In this document: one piece after another, positions 43,330 to 55,600 of the stretch
Layout: the number at the start of each line of letters is the position of its first letter
How positions within the stretch are numbered: position 1 is the first letter of the stretch
Source: Takakia lepidozioides
Taxonomy: Eukaryota; Streptophyta; Takakiopsida; Takakiales; Takakiaceae
Assembly (NCBI GenBank): GCA_030704615.1
Contig: CM060733.1
Coordinates: 11,038,001-11,102,000, forward strand
Reading direction: 5' to 3'
DNA length: 64,000 bases
Notes under the pieces: generated by a model
The model's input: only the letters and a program-made list of their open reading frames with translations
Databases searched by the model: none
Told to the model about the DNA's origin: nothing
Position numbers and translations under genes: made by a program

Positions 43330-46300
43330 AGGACAAGAGGTGACCAAGTGCAGTGGACTCGTGAGAAACCCCAAACTGGGGAACGTTCCATTGTGGACTA
43401 CATCATAATGGACAAAATTTTGTTCCCCCAGTGTGCCAATGTGTTGATCGACAGAACTGATATTGGTACCTCTGACCACTTCCTGGTTTGGACTGAGATC
43501 AAAAGGTGTTTTCCCACCACCAAGAGATCTGTGAAACGTTCGATTCGGAAGTGGCGCATAGAAAAACTCCACAATGAGGAGGTCAAGGCTGAGTACGTCC
43601 AGGCCTTGCAAGGGGCTCTCCCTCATTTTGTCCAATCGCTCCAAGAACTTCAGTCACGCTCTGTTAACGCAAGAAATGAAGTCGAAAGAGCAGTGGACTC
43701 TTGGGAGAGTTTCGTTTCCTCCGTGGCTGACAAGATCATTGGGAGGAAACTAATTGTCTGCGGTAGAGCAGTTAATTGGTGGACCAATGAGATTAAACTC
43801 AAGATAGCTGAGAGACGAGCCCTCTATAAAGAGTGCTGCAATTTGGAAACCAACAGAGAATTGTGGGCGAGGTACTACCAGCTCCGTAAAGATATCAATC
43901 AGCTTGTTAGGTCTCAGAAGAAATTATACTGGGACAAGTTATACAGTGAAATAAACTCAAACCACCATGGTGGTAATGACAAGAAATTCTGGTTGGCCCT
44001 TCAACGTTTGTACAAGCCGAAAAACGGTCAGCAAGTACAAGCGCTGAAGACTACTAAAGGTGCAGTGGTGACTTCATCGGTTGACATTGTCAAAACCTTT
44101 GAAACTCACTACAGTATCCTTGGCAGAACTTCTAGGTCTAACAGTGAGGGGTCTTCTGCTGAATGGAGGGACACAGTTGGAAAAACTGTTCCTATGGTTC
44201 AAAACAGCCCTGATGAACTGGAGTATATTTCAATGGCTTATAATGCTCCCATTAGTTCTTCTGAGATTGTGGAAGCAATTGAACATTTAAATGGATATAA
44301 AGCTGGTGGACCTGATGGTATTGTCAACGAGCTTATCAAGCACGGTGACGATCCCATGATAGAGGCCCTAGTTCTCCTCTTTAACCTTATCTGGAAGACT
44401 GAAATGATCCCCTTTCGCTGGCGACAGGGGGTCATTATCAATCTATACAAGAAGGGTGACAGAGAAGAACCGGGGAACTACCGTGGCATCACGCTCCTCA
44501 ATGCTGTTGGCAAGACATTCTGCAGAGTTATAAGTACTCGTCTCGAGGTTGATCTGGAGTCTAGAGGTTGTTTCCACGAAGGCCAAGCTGGCTTTCGGCG
44601 AAACAGGGGCTGTGTGGATCATATCTTCACTCTAAGCCAGATTATCCAGGGAAGGAAAAAAGAAGGGAAACCCACTTATGTCTTTTCCTGGATGTCAAAA
44701 AGGCTTATGACACTGTGGAGAGATGGCCTATGGTTCCGCCTCTGGTCTTGTGGGATCAAGGGAAAGATGTGGAGAGTTGTCCACAACTTGTATGCTCACA
44801 CCAAAAGCTGTGTCACTGTTAACGGACAGAAGTCCAACTTCTTTGACATAGACCAAGGTGTAGCTCAAGGATGTACTCTCTCCCCTCTGCTCTTCAATGT
44901 TTTCATCAATCAACTCCTCGAGGATGTGGAAAGTGAGGGATTTGGGTTAAGGGTGGGTGATACCACCATACCAGCCCTTATGTTTGCGGATGACTTCGCA
45001 GGCATAGGGGAGACTCCAACCAATCTCCAGGAGTTGATTGATTGCGCGAAGAGATACTTTGATCTTTGGGGGCTAGAGGCTAATGTCAGCAAATGTGCAG
45101 TGGTAGCATTCAACGACAGAGGAGAGGGAGGAAGTGATCTTAAGTGGCAGTGGGGTAGCCAAGAGATCCCGGTCCTCCCTTCCTACACTTACCTGGGCGT
45201 TGAGTTCTCCTCCAATTGTAATTGGGATGCACATATCCGGAAAGTTGTTCAAACTGGCAAGGGCAAAGCTCTGGGGCTCACTAAATTTTTCCACTGCAGA
45301 GGGGTCAACTCTGAGGTTAAGAAAACCATGCTTTGTCGCGTTATTAGACCTGCCTTGGAGTACGGATCTGCTATATGGGTTGATAACTCCAACCAGGCTA
45401 AGTCTCTAGAATCCATTCAAGTGGGGTGCTTAAGGAGTGTATGTCAGCATGCTCCAAAACAGCCAATGTGGCTGTTCGGGGTGAGTTTGGCATTCCGTCC
45501 TCAAGCTCCCGACGAGATGAATTCAAGGTCAGATGGTGGGGTCAGCTGCAACATATGCCCAACACCAGATATCCTAAGTTAATCGACTCTATATCTTGGA
45601 AACAGGACCGCCCTGTCAAACAGGCTAAGTCCTGGCAGAAGAGAGTAGAAGAGATCCTCAAGGACCTGGACCTGGATCCGCAAGTCTTGACCCTGCTGGA
45701 TAAATCTGACTTAGAGGCTGTAGTGTCCTCAGCCATGTCTGTTGCCATGAGATTGTCTGATGAAAATGAAGTTAGGCAGAAAACTTCCCTGAACTTGTTT
45801 CCAGTCTGTGACGTGGGGGAGGACATCTTGGATGACCTCAAGGGTCTACCCACTCTCGGCACTAGACTGAAATTTAAACTCAGGGCAGGAAGCCTACCTT
45901 TGAACAGCAAACAGAAGCAGAGAGGAAAGGGAGAGTGCAATTGCCCGTTGTGTGGGCAATCTGAAGACAGTATTCATTTTCTGATACACTGTCCGGGGTT
46001 CTCTCACCAAAGAGACGCTCTCTTCAAATCTATTAAGGGAATTGTGCCTGTACCCCTGTTTACCAACTTTGAAAGTCTCGAGGCTGAGCCAAAAGCCCAG
46101 GCCCTCCTGAGGCCTAGTTTTTGGGCAAATCACACACAGCAGATTGATGCTTGTGTGAAGGGATTTCTAGAGGATATCTGGAAAACCCGGATTAATTCTT
46201 TATATGGAGGTAAGTCTTACTACCAACGTCAGCCCCTGACAGAGGTAGGTTCTGTCCCTTTTGTTCCCGCTCAAACTGGGCGCGGGGTCAATGGCCACAA

Positions 46301-46331
46301 GGCTACGGCAAACAACGTCTTATGAGTGCAA
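43328..46331 (+). mobile_element. LINE copy 2, 5'-truncated within the endonuclease domain
   Basis: About 3.0 kb, with a perfect 14-bp target-site duplication. It starts inside the endonuclease ([10 protein letters not shown]) and keeps TSDHFLVW, the RT domain and the zinc knuckle, ending with the same terminus as copy 1 (CTTATGAGTGCAA). It is nearly identical to copy 1 over long stretches. Two small deletions (about 44687 and 44712) scramble RT motif A, so the catalytic-Asp stretch [11 protein letters not shown] reads [10 protein letters not shown]; frame is regained afterwards. A one-base loss in a G run near 45424 shifts the frame again, after which 45426-46325 encodes the intact C-terminus. 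FADDFAG (motif C) is present. The copy cannot make a working polymerase. Confidence 0.93.
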
Positions 46332-46471
46332 TCTCTCTCAGCATGTAGGCTCCGTCCAAACTGGGCGGGGTGTCTATGGCTACAAGGCTATGGCAAGCAA
46401 AGTCGTGTGAGTACTTTCTCTGAGCATGTAGGCTACAGCATACAAAGCCGAATACAGTCTCTCTGAGCATT
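46332..46471 (+). mobile_element. Two further LINE 3' remnants stacked behind copy 2
   Basis: 46346-46414 is a diverged copy of the last 65-70 bp of the LINE (CCAAACTGGGCGGGGTGTC through GTGTGAGTAC). 46429-46456 is a still shorter piece (GGCTACAGCATACAAAGCC). The separators repeat the target sequence: TCTCTCTCAGCATG (46332), TTTCTCTGAGCATG (46415) and TCTCTCTGAGCAT (46458). Three successive insertions at one site explain this best; a local tandem duplication of an old end is the alternative. Confidence 0.7.
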
Positions 46472-49400
46472 TATCAAAGTGCTCAGTGGCAGAGTCAGTT
46501 ATGAAAATCATGAGTGCAACTTTTAGTCAAATTTTGTGTGTCAAAAAATGCGGCCTCTCATAGTCTTGGCAGCGGTGATGTACCGTGCATCCAAACTCAG
46601 CGTTAATATCATCGTAATCACCAGAGGGCCCAAAATAATAGTGTTAAGAGGCAGCAAGGGTAGAAGCTTCAAGAACAAACACTTGGGCCCTGCCCTTTTA
46701 GGAGGAGAGCTGTAAACATTTTCTACCATTTTCTTGTCCCGTAGGAATGGAAAATGTGTCATCCATCAACTATGCATCTTGATTGGATCCTTGAAAAGTT
46801 GGTCCAAGGTCAGCATATATGGGGAGGGCGGGAACCTTCTATAAGTAGATTCTCACAAGAAGTTAGGAAGATTCTAGAGCAAGGGTAAGGAGGTTAGGAA
46901 TGTTCCTATAGATGCTTGTCTCCTTGATCTAAGATCCTTGTCAAGTCTCAACACTACGACGAGGAAGTTTTGGAATCATGGAATTAAAGTTTAAATCCTA
47001 CTTTCAAGTAAGCGTGAAGGGGGAGGAACCCAAGATTGTCAACACTTTACCCCACAAGCCTTGCAAATATATGGTGGCAATGGATGGGTAGATTAAGCCA
47101 GGAGAGTGGGAGCGATCCAAGAAATTGTTGTTGGCAACTTCCATGCCAATCCGACAATTTCTTGAAATGCTCCCACGTCGTCAGAGGAGCACACTCTCCT
47201 TCCTTAATGGCTTTTTCTATCCGCCGCCACATTAGCAGAGCTCAATCCGTTTCTAGATTAGATTGGATTCATACATGACTATGTTCAGTTGATTGATTGA
47301 GGACAATCAATAATTTTAGGAAGGAAGGTATGCTAGGGTTATCAGTTGGAGGCAGCAGGAGTAGGAGATTCTAGGATAAATATGAGGAGGTCAGGAACCT
47401 TCTATTGTAGCTTCTACAGGGAGATTAGGAAGCTTCCTCTAGGAGGTGCTTGGAAGCAATGTTCAAGCAGGGATCCTCCAGAAAACTATAGACTTTTCTC
47501 TCTTGTCATTCTCTCTTCTATGCAATAAAACACTCTTGCTTGCAAAGCATGGTATATAGTCCGTAAGCGGCCAGTTTGTGAGTCATACAAGGTCAAATAA
47601 TCACTGTTACGAGGCACCTTCTGAGCGGTTGCAGAAGATGGCTGGTTACAGATGCTAACTTTGTCAAGCCTTTCTTACCTTCTCAATTGGTAACAAGAGT
47701 ATGTCTCCTATCCACAGCAGTTCTCAGTCAGATACATGTAGTTGGAAACTCCACTGTCCAATTAAAGGTTGGAGGTTTTTACAGTTGTAAAGTTGCAATA
47801 GGCTTGTCATCACCTAGAGAAATGCTAACACTCCTGGAACCATACAATGACCATTCATACCCTGGAAGATGGACAGAAAGGCACATCCTAGATTTCTGTA
47901 CTTATTTCTGTACTAGCCTATTTCTCTATGGGACTCTCATTTATCCAACTACGACTGGAATGTCCCCACTATGCTGAATGGAGTCATATGACATGGCAAT
48001 AGGTGTTGTCTAAGATACCCTTATGCATGGGCCGATTGGCCTCGGAGCAGGAGTCAGTGGAGGCACAGATATGGGCCCAGAGGGAATCAGCCTGCAGGGA
48101 AGCACTATGCTGTATGGACATATATGACAGTTGCTGTATGTGAGCAAGGCGCCTGCATCACATCTGTCCAGTGAAGATTCTTGCCTTTCGCACCTATAGC
48201 TACTCATCCTGCTGTTTAATTCTCACAGAAAACAGCAGGCCTACAACCTCGTGGCATATATTTCAAAAAGAGATTGCGATTGTTGGTAGTAGGAGTGGGA
48301 TTGAAGATTTGCGAGACGGAAAAGGCAATATTTAGGTACACACATGCATGTGCTTTGTATATATATGATCATGGTCTGTGTCTGTAGTCTAGATTACTAA
48401 GATTGCAACCCAGGTACTTGCAGGAGTTACATTTGACCTCTGTCCCTTGGAGGCTGTCTACTGATCAAAGAGTATAAGTGAGGGGGTTTCTATTCAACTG
48501 GAACTCACATTTTCATGAATTCAATTTGCGGAAAGTGGGCTCAATGAGATTACAAGCAGGCACATATCAGATTAAGGGACAATGGGAAGGACTGTAATGC
48601 CATGCCCCTGACCTCATAGCCAGATACTGCAAGCTTACCGGCCCTCTTTGAAGAACTGAGTGACCCCTACTGACAAGGTGATATTGGTTCGCCATCGCTT
48701 CGATGTATGCCTCCCGATGATGCAATGCACCATTGAAGTCCTTGCAGGCAGTTCATGGAGCAGAGCTATAACCAGGGTATCTTCTCTCTAGAATGGACTG
48801 CTGATATCCACAATGGATGAATAATCATGTGATGCCCTTGAGACAACAGCCAGCATGAGATGTTTATCTGTTTTAGATTGCCATGTCCGATGTAGGCTAT
48901 GAAAAGCAATACAGAAAGATTAGCATTTGCAATGAGTACTGCCACATTGGAGCTTCTCTATGTTGGTTCCGAGAATGTTTCTTGACAAGGCAGCAACTGA
49001 AGCATTTGTGAGGGTGGCATGAGCAGGCCCTGATGCACAGAGCCAACCGGTATTCTGTGCTCAAGACTGCTTTTCTCATATAGAGGTGGAGCACCTTGAG
49101 CTACAAGGCAGGACTTCATTGAAGGTGCCAGCAAATGTGGAATAGGCAGTGATCACATCATTTGCTACCTGTGAAGTACACTCTGGTGAATATCTTCATC
49201 AATCACCTAAGTACTAACCAAAGAGTTCTGAAGCCTCAATTGCAACTTCACACTCATGATCAAACCGTGTTCTATCTGATTTCAAGCATAGCTGTGGGTG
49301 TTGTCAAGCCACTATCCATCTTCTCTACTTCCTTTGCTAAACAACGTGGAAATCCTCTCCTAGTGCAGATTGCGATTTAAATCTACCTCTAGGATGGGCT

Positions 49401-49766
49401 TTAGGACTCTTGACGTCATCTTCATGCAATGAGTCTCTGGCATCTCTGCTCCTCGAAACTGCATTCATGTATACCTACATCGATTCAAACGACTGCGGAA
49501 GAAGAGATGCACAAATCAATCTCAGCTTTATTTATACTGGAGCTCGAAGTAGAGCTCAGTAGCACTCATATGAGCATGCGGATCTTGGTCATAGCAATGA
49601 TCTTGGACGCTAGTGTAAAGCCGCCCTTAGTGCGCATAGTATAGGCAAGAATCTGTATTCATCATACACGGTGGAGTTGAAGGGATAGCCATCTTCACAT
49701 CGTAAAAAGCTTGAACCTCTGTAGCACGTCAGGAAGCAAACACTCGTTTCTGAAGAAAGTACCAAT
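46472..49766. other. No supported gene; contains copy A of a diverged repeat
   Basis: 46800-47470 has related LTR-like stretches (AGGAACCTTCTAT..TAG and GGTTAGGAATGTTCCTAT...). TTGGTAACAAGAGTATG follows at about 47687, reminiscent of a decayed tRNA-Met primer site after a copia LTR, which is speculative. 47720-48760 is a diverged relative of 51590-52640. All open frames are short. Confidence 0.35.
47720..48760. repeat. Dispersed repeat, copy A
   Basis: Shares ordered blocks with 51590-52640: GTCAATTAAAGGTTG-like at about 47760, GGAATGTCCCCACTATGCTGAATGG at about 47958, GGGAATCAGCCTGCAGGGAAG at about 48080, and GATGTATGCCTCC...TGCAATGCACCATTG at about 48700. A block of about 105 bp (48118-48223) is in opposite orientation to its counterpart at about 52035-52137. 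The element class is not recognised. Confidence 0.6.
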
Positions 49767-50360
49767 TCAAAAGCTTTGCGCTTGAGAACCACTTGGGTAG
49801 AGAAGTAGCTCTCGATCATCACGGAGAACCATAGCTTCTAGTGCTTCTTCTGTTTCTTCTACTGCTGCAGCGAATGTGCGATGCGGCTGGTTCTCAGGCT
49901 GGTCAAAAGGAGCCACAGGCTGGCGGCCGGATGCACTACTGATGAGGCGGATACTGGGTGGGGCTGAGTGATGTCGACGGTCCTCACACTCAGCTGCAGA
50001 ACGAGAGGAGCGCCTGCCATGGCGCTTCATCTGTTGCTTGTGCACACGCCGGAGCTCATGGAAGAAATTGGCATGGGGTGAGAAAGCCTGAACAATAGGT
50101 GCCCTCGCAGTAGAAGGTCCACCATCTTCAGGACCAACGAGAATGGTGACAGAGCGGGTCATGGCACCATGCACGGTGGCATGTTCAGGGCTGTGAACGC
50201 GGCGATGGTGGTGATTTCTTTGGTGAGGACCATTCTTCGCACGGCACAGGTGGTGAAGGGGCTGGTGCTGGAAACCAGTATGGCCAGGGGCCCCATCAAA
50301 GCACAACACAGGAACAGTTACCCCGTCAACAGAAACCATGGCGAGTATATCTAGGGCCAC
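49767..50360 (-). CDS. Uncharacterised 197-codon ORF, His/Arg/Ser-rich
   Basis: The ORF starts ATGGCTCTAGATATACTCGC (MALDILAMVSVDGVTVP) and ends SGSQAQSF. It is rich in His, Arg and Pro, with RRVHKQQMKRHGRRSSRS as a basic block and an acidic EETEEALEAM near the end. The reading frame is long for this AT-rich area and GC is locally raised, which favours a real gene or exon. Motifs like AACCCTAA (50675-50690, minus strand) lie some 320 bp upstream, as in plant 5' regions. No known domain; a low-complexity shadow is possible. Confidence 0.35.
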   Translation of the reverse strand: MALDILAMVSVDGVTVPVLCFDGAPGHTGFQHQPLHHLCRAKNGPHQRNHHHRRVHSPEHATVHGAMTRSVTILVGPEDGGPSTARAPIVQAFSPHANFFHELRRVHKQQMKRHGRRSSRSAAECEDRRHHSAPPSIRLISSASGRQPVAPFDQPENQPHRTFAAAVEETEEALEAMVLRDDRELLLYPSGSQAQSF

Positions 50361-51589
50361 AGCTCCCAGCAGCGAGAAGAAGCCATCTCTCTAACCGACC
50401 CACCCCTTCATTCTAATCAGCCAGGAAGGCACAGGATACAACACGGCTGATGCAATCTCAAGGCCTGTCGCCGCAGATCCGAGGAGACACACTTCACAAG
50501 AAGCTCGGAGGATTATCGCCATTTCTTGTCTGAACAAAAGCTTGAAGAGCAAAGCAATCCTCTTCAGTGGTCGGTGCTGGTTCTACATCCAAGAACCATA
50601 ACTGGTCACCCGCCTGTCAGGTTTGATTCCTTCTGTCCGTTTGAAGTCAAGTGTGGATCTCCTTCTGCAGTTAGGGTTTTTGTTTGTTCTAAAGTCTGGC
50701 AAAGTAATACAATTGCTGTAGCGCAGACAGAGTGCCTCTTGCAGAGAGGAAAGGATATTTGTAGTGCAAAGCTAGTGTAATCTGCACTTACAAAACACTT
50801 TTGGAAGGAATCTAGGGTTCAGGGTTTAAGAGGAAGCCACTCAATCCTGCAATTCTTGGAAAGAACTGGGTGTTGGTACAAGGAACTAGGAAAGTGTCTG
50901 CCATAGACATCCACCAGGCAAGGAAGGGGGTGGGGGTGATAAGTGAAAAGATTTCTGACTCTCCAGGTCTCTCGTGGGTGTTTCATAATTAGTGTGAGCA
51001 AAAGCTCCCTCGGCATTATGCTCCTCTCCTCATGTCTTCTTTTTCCATTGCAACTACATTGCTGAATACAAACCTCATTCATAACCAAGAGTACAAATTC
51101 ATCACACAGATACATTCTCTAACTTGTCTTGGCTTACCGAAAAGAATCATAAACATGCTCAAACATCACAGTATGCTTCAATTTAGCTGATGATTTTGAG
51201 TTATCCAGCAATTGAGCTTTGACGCCTTGATAAGCATGGATGCTATTCTGGTTTGTTTGTTGTTCTACATGTTCCATAGACCCTCTGGTCAAAACATGGA
51301 AGATTTGTTCTTACTCTGTCGAACTCTTTGGGCTTCTCTTTGGCTTGTGGATGTCAAAGTGTCTTTGTTTCAAGAAAAAAGCCCTGTAGAGACTTACATC
51401 TGCAATCTAGTAGCTCTTCCATTCTTTGCGTGGGGGCTATGTTAGATATTCTACTTGAAACATGTATAGTCATACTAAGAGATAGATATATTATCATTAA
51501 GTTACATTTGCAAGGAGCAGTTCATTTATGGGCATAGGGAGGATAATGCTGTCATATTTCTCCTGTCTACGGATTATCTAGAGCAATTA
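50361..51589. other. No supported gene
   Basis: Contains telo-box-like motifs (TTAGGGTTTTTG near 50678; CTAGGGTTCAGGG near 50812), possibly the upstream region of the minus-strand ORF. Other open frames are below 100 codons and unrecognised. Confidence 0.35.
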
Positions 51590-52640
51590 TCACATTCACT
51601 TGGAAGTTCCAGCATTCAATTAAAGGTTGAAAGCTTTATGGTTATCAAACCTGCAACAGGTTTGTTATCATCTAAAGAAATGCAAGCATCGAGCTCCAAG
51701 ATCTGCTATTGGATCAAGCATGTTGCCATGGGAATTATGCAATGCTCATTCATATCCTTTTGGGTGGAAAAAGAGGTGCACGAGTACCTTTCCGTACTCC
51801 TTAATGCCCATTGTCTTCTGTTACTAAGATCTTTCTATTTGGGACTATTGTTATAAACAAGAACAAACTCAGTTCCAACTGAATGTCCTCAGTATGTTGA
51901 ATGGAATGATATGACGATGATAACAGGCATAGCAAGTCACCTGTCACATGCCCAAGTTGGGCCTGGAGCAGCATGAGTCAGTAGAGAGAATTAGCCTACA
52001 GGGAAGAGTGAGCTGCATGGATTGTGTGTTGCAGTTGAAAATAATCAGCAGGACCAGTAGCTATAGATGCCAAAGGCAAGAATCATCACTGAGTGGATGC
52101 GATGCAGACACCTTGCTGGACCTACAAACCAGCATCTCTGTTTCTTCTCAGATCACAATGCACTATCCTGCAAGGTCTAGTTTACTAAAACCTCAATCTC
52201 GGAGGCTAAGGCTCTAACTGAGGGGATGGTCACCTTGACGGAGCTCATCATCCTGGTGAACCAACTTTTAGTATGCTGGATTGCATTGTTACAATCAGAC
52301 AAAATGACAATCAGAGTACCACAAGGACAATGAAAAGGATATTAAGGTGCTCCTGTCCTTGATGGCTAGATATTGTGGCTAGATATTGTGGCAAACTATG
52401 AATTATTGGGAGAGGTATTACTGTGCTCAACCTTAGAATGGGTGAAGGTGAAGTTTCTCAACCATCACCAAGGCCTTTGTGTGGAAAGCACAGATTGCAG
52501 CTATCCCCTGGAGTTTTATTGGCCCTTTAAGAGCAGAGTGGCCGCCACTGACAACGTCATGTTGGTCAGGCATCTCCTTGATGTATGCCGGGGCACTTCA
52601 GACAATGGAATGCACCATTGAATTTTGGTCCAGTTTACAC
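51590..52640. repeat. Dispersed repeat, copy B
   Basis: Diverged relative of 47720-48760 (see copy A for shared blocks). It contains a small tandem duplication GCTAGATATTGTG (about 52363-52390). An open frame of 82 codons (52373-52621) spans the best-conserved block, but I cannot name a domain. Confidence 0.6.
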
Positions 52641-55600
52641 ACCAGAGCAGAGACTGGGGCATTTTTGGCGAGGAGTGAAATCATCTGAAAGATAGATTTG
52701 CTGGCTAAACACCTGCTAAAAATATGCATTGTTGCAAAAACAAAGCAAGGGCGATTTTGCAGAATTTGGAGTATCCTGCCAGATAGTCAAGGAAGCAATC
52801 CCTTTGAACTGGCTCGCTTGTGCAGATGCCCAGATCTCAGGGACTTGTCCCTTTGAAGGTGGTGCACACGCGAAATATGAGGGGCCAATGACTGAGATAT
52901 GTCATTGCTGATCAGATCTGCAGCACAATTCCACTTTACATGATGTGGTTATGTACAACTCTCCTGATGGAAAAACAACTTTACACTTCTTCAACAACAG
53001 ATACTCATATCAGCATCATATTGTACCTCCATTCTTCTGTAAACTCTTCTGCATCAAAAAAAGCAGTTTCACCAGTTGAACATCCGATCACACTCCATGC
53101 ACTACGTTTGAAAACGTTGGCATTCCTTTTTTTTTGGTATCTTTACTGTATTTTACAGCACCTACACACTACTTTCCTGAGTAGGATTGACGGCCGAACT
53201 GTGTCAAAGTCAAGCAAATAAGTAATATACTAGTAGTATCATACTCATGCAGTCTGCCTTGGGCATCAGGATGACATCGTTGAACCGTTGACACTTTCAA
53301 ACGACCTCCAACTACAATTCAGACAACTCACGCCAAACGGAAGGTACACAGCATTGCAAGAATCATTGAATTTCATGATATGGAACACGACCCCCATGCA
53401 TGCGTTGAGTGGCACTCAAAGTGCCTCCAGGCTCCTCCTGCAGCGAATCACTAAGAGCAGCGTTGATTGCTCACCACGTTTCCAATTAGTTCTCTTGACG
53501 CTTCTTTAGCCTAATATTACTCCCCCTCCGGCCTTCAGATACTTTGGTGGGAGAAAAAAAACAACACGTCCGGTTGCTTGGGACAGAAGGCAGACTTTGG
53601 GAGCCTGCCCGGAAGGGATCCTGTCCAGGCAACGCGACAACTACATTACAAAGAAAGTACAGAGAAACAAACACAGAATGAACATGGCGGGCCATACGTA
53701 GCTCTTTCCCTGGCTGCTTGTTTCTCTTCGTCCGTTTGAGAGAAAAAGTAATGCTGCTTTGACTGGCATCTTGTCCTCTTCCTGCCTCCTTGCTCCACCA
53801 TTGCGCAGTGTGTGGATAATTGCTGGCGTCTGCCTGGGCCTTGTTAGTCCTCTTTGTCTCATAAGCCCAAATATGAAAGAGTTAACTTTCCCCCTCCTGA
53901 CCAAGGTTTCCTTTTTATAAATTATAAAATAAGAACAAATAAATATAAAATTGGCATCAAGTAAGTTTCGTCCCTCAGTTTTTTTTTTGAAAGAGAAAAC
54001 TGTTCTAAATTTTTTATAAAAAAAAACTGTTCTGTAAAACAAAAAAGAAAAAAGAAAAAAGAAACTGAGTAAGGGCCCTGATTTCAACTGAAAGCCCCGA
54101 AGCAGTAGTTTCCAGTGTTGTACGGGTTGTGCCTTTTTAAGGAACCTGTATTTTTTTGGAGCCTAGTCCGGGTTCCAATCCGGGTTTATGAAATTTGGAA
54201 ACCGGGTTCGGGTCCGGGTTTTTGAACATGGAGCCTAGTCGGGTCCGGGTAGTTGCTGGAAAAAATTGACGGGTTCACGAGTTTGGATGTTCGGACCCGG
54301 GTCCAAATTAATTGATTAAGTAAATTAGAAAAATGAGATTAATTAGAAAGGTGGTATGATTTCTAGTTCACCATGCGCTCTAAGTATCCCCAGCTTTGAA
54401 ACAGAAGCTCCGAACTGGAAGAAATTGAGGCGGGTCATTGTAGATTCCATGTGGCGTCGTGGTATAGTGGTATATGTTTGTGATTCAGTGCTGAATGTAT
54501 AGCGCCAAGACTAGTGATCCTTCTTCCGCCTTGGCTTTGTACGCTCACTATTTTCTACTATCTAGACCTTTCCGCCGAATATCAGATGCATCTCTATATT
54601 ATCATTCGCGTGACTTTCCACCGAGATTTTTCCTCCTGCATGTGGATTTTAAGATTCCCAGCTGTCCTCACCATGTGTAAAAAATGGAGAATCTCCTATT
54701 TTTTTGGTCATATTTAAATAAATAAGTGAAAGATAAATGTCAGATAAATTTAATATTTTATTTTTTCAAAACTATTTCTACATGTATAAAATTATTTGTT
54801 TATAAAGAATTAAAACCCGGACCTGACCCCCTATACTGGCCCACGGGTAGGGGGTTTAATGGGTTCTTGACCTAGCAAGCGGGTCCGGGTCCGGGTTCAT
54901 TTCAGAAATGAACTGGGGTTTGGGTTCTTTGTGATTACAAGGTAGTTTCCCTTTCAAAATTATAACATAAAATAAAAGTGATCACTTTGAGTTTCACTAA
55001 GTATTCAATGAAAAAAGTTCAACTTTACATAGGCTCGGTGACCCTACATTGCGGAACAGGGCTTTATAAATACACCATAGCTGGCTTTGCATTCATATAC
55101 TAAACTTGAGTGTTTACCAGGCCCCTCTGATTTTTGAGTACCATCCGAATTTGAACGAATAAAATTGTGTTTTATTTTTCAAAAAACATTGGGTACTGGT
55201 TCTCTAAGTTAAGACTCCTTTCAAGTTTACTACAATAAAGCTTTAGCTTTAGAAAAACTCCTTTAATACTATCATTGGATTTATCAATGATGGTGACGCT
55301 TAACGCATTCGGTAACTCTAGTAAGTCTAATCAATCACCAAAATAAGCTCAATGCTCTCCACCTTCCAAACAGAAGAGACACAATGCTATAAAAGGGAGA
55401 TGCAAAAACAAGGAAATGTATATTGCCGTATTGCAAAGCATAAATAGAATATGCTCTTTCAACTGTCAACTTACACCTTGCCATATACCTTTTCAAACCA
55501 AAAAAACAAAAAAAACCCTAGTTTAAGCCCTGGGCTTTGAAAAAGAAGAGAGGACACACCTGCCAAGGAGGACCTGTGGTGCCGGATAATGCGTGTATGC

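Noticed and set aside
47680-47720. Possible copia primer-binding site TTGGTAACAAGAG
   Set aside because: Only a loose match to the tRNA-Met site; no matching LTR pair or pol motifs could be found, so no LTR element is claimed.
53641-54087. 148-codon minus-strand ORF with Phe/Lys-rich start
   Set aside because: Its N-terminal half is a translation of poly(A)/poly(T) runs; low-complexity artefact.
54453-54520. tRNA-like start (GTCGTGGTATAGTGGTATA, an A-box resembling tRNA-Asp or tRNA-Gly)
   Set aside because: No B-box (GGTTCRANTCC) at the right distance, and no matching acceptor or anticodon stems, so it is not a tRNA gene.
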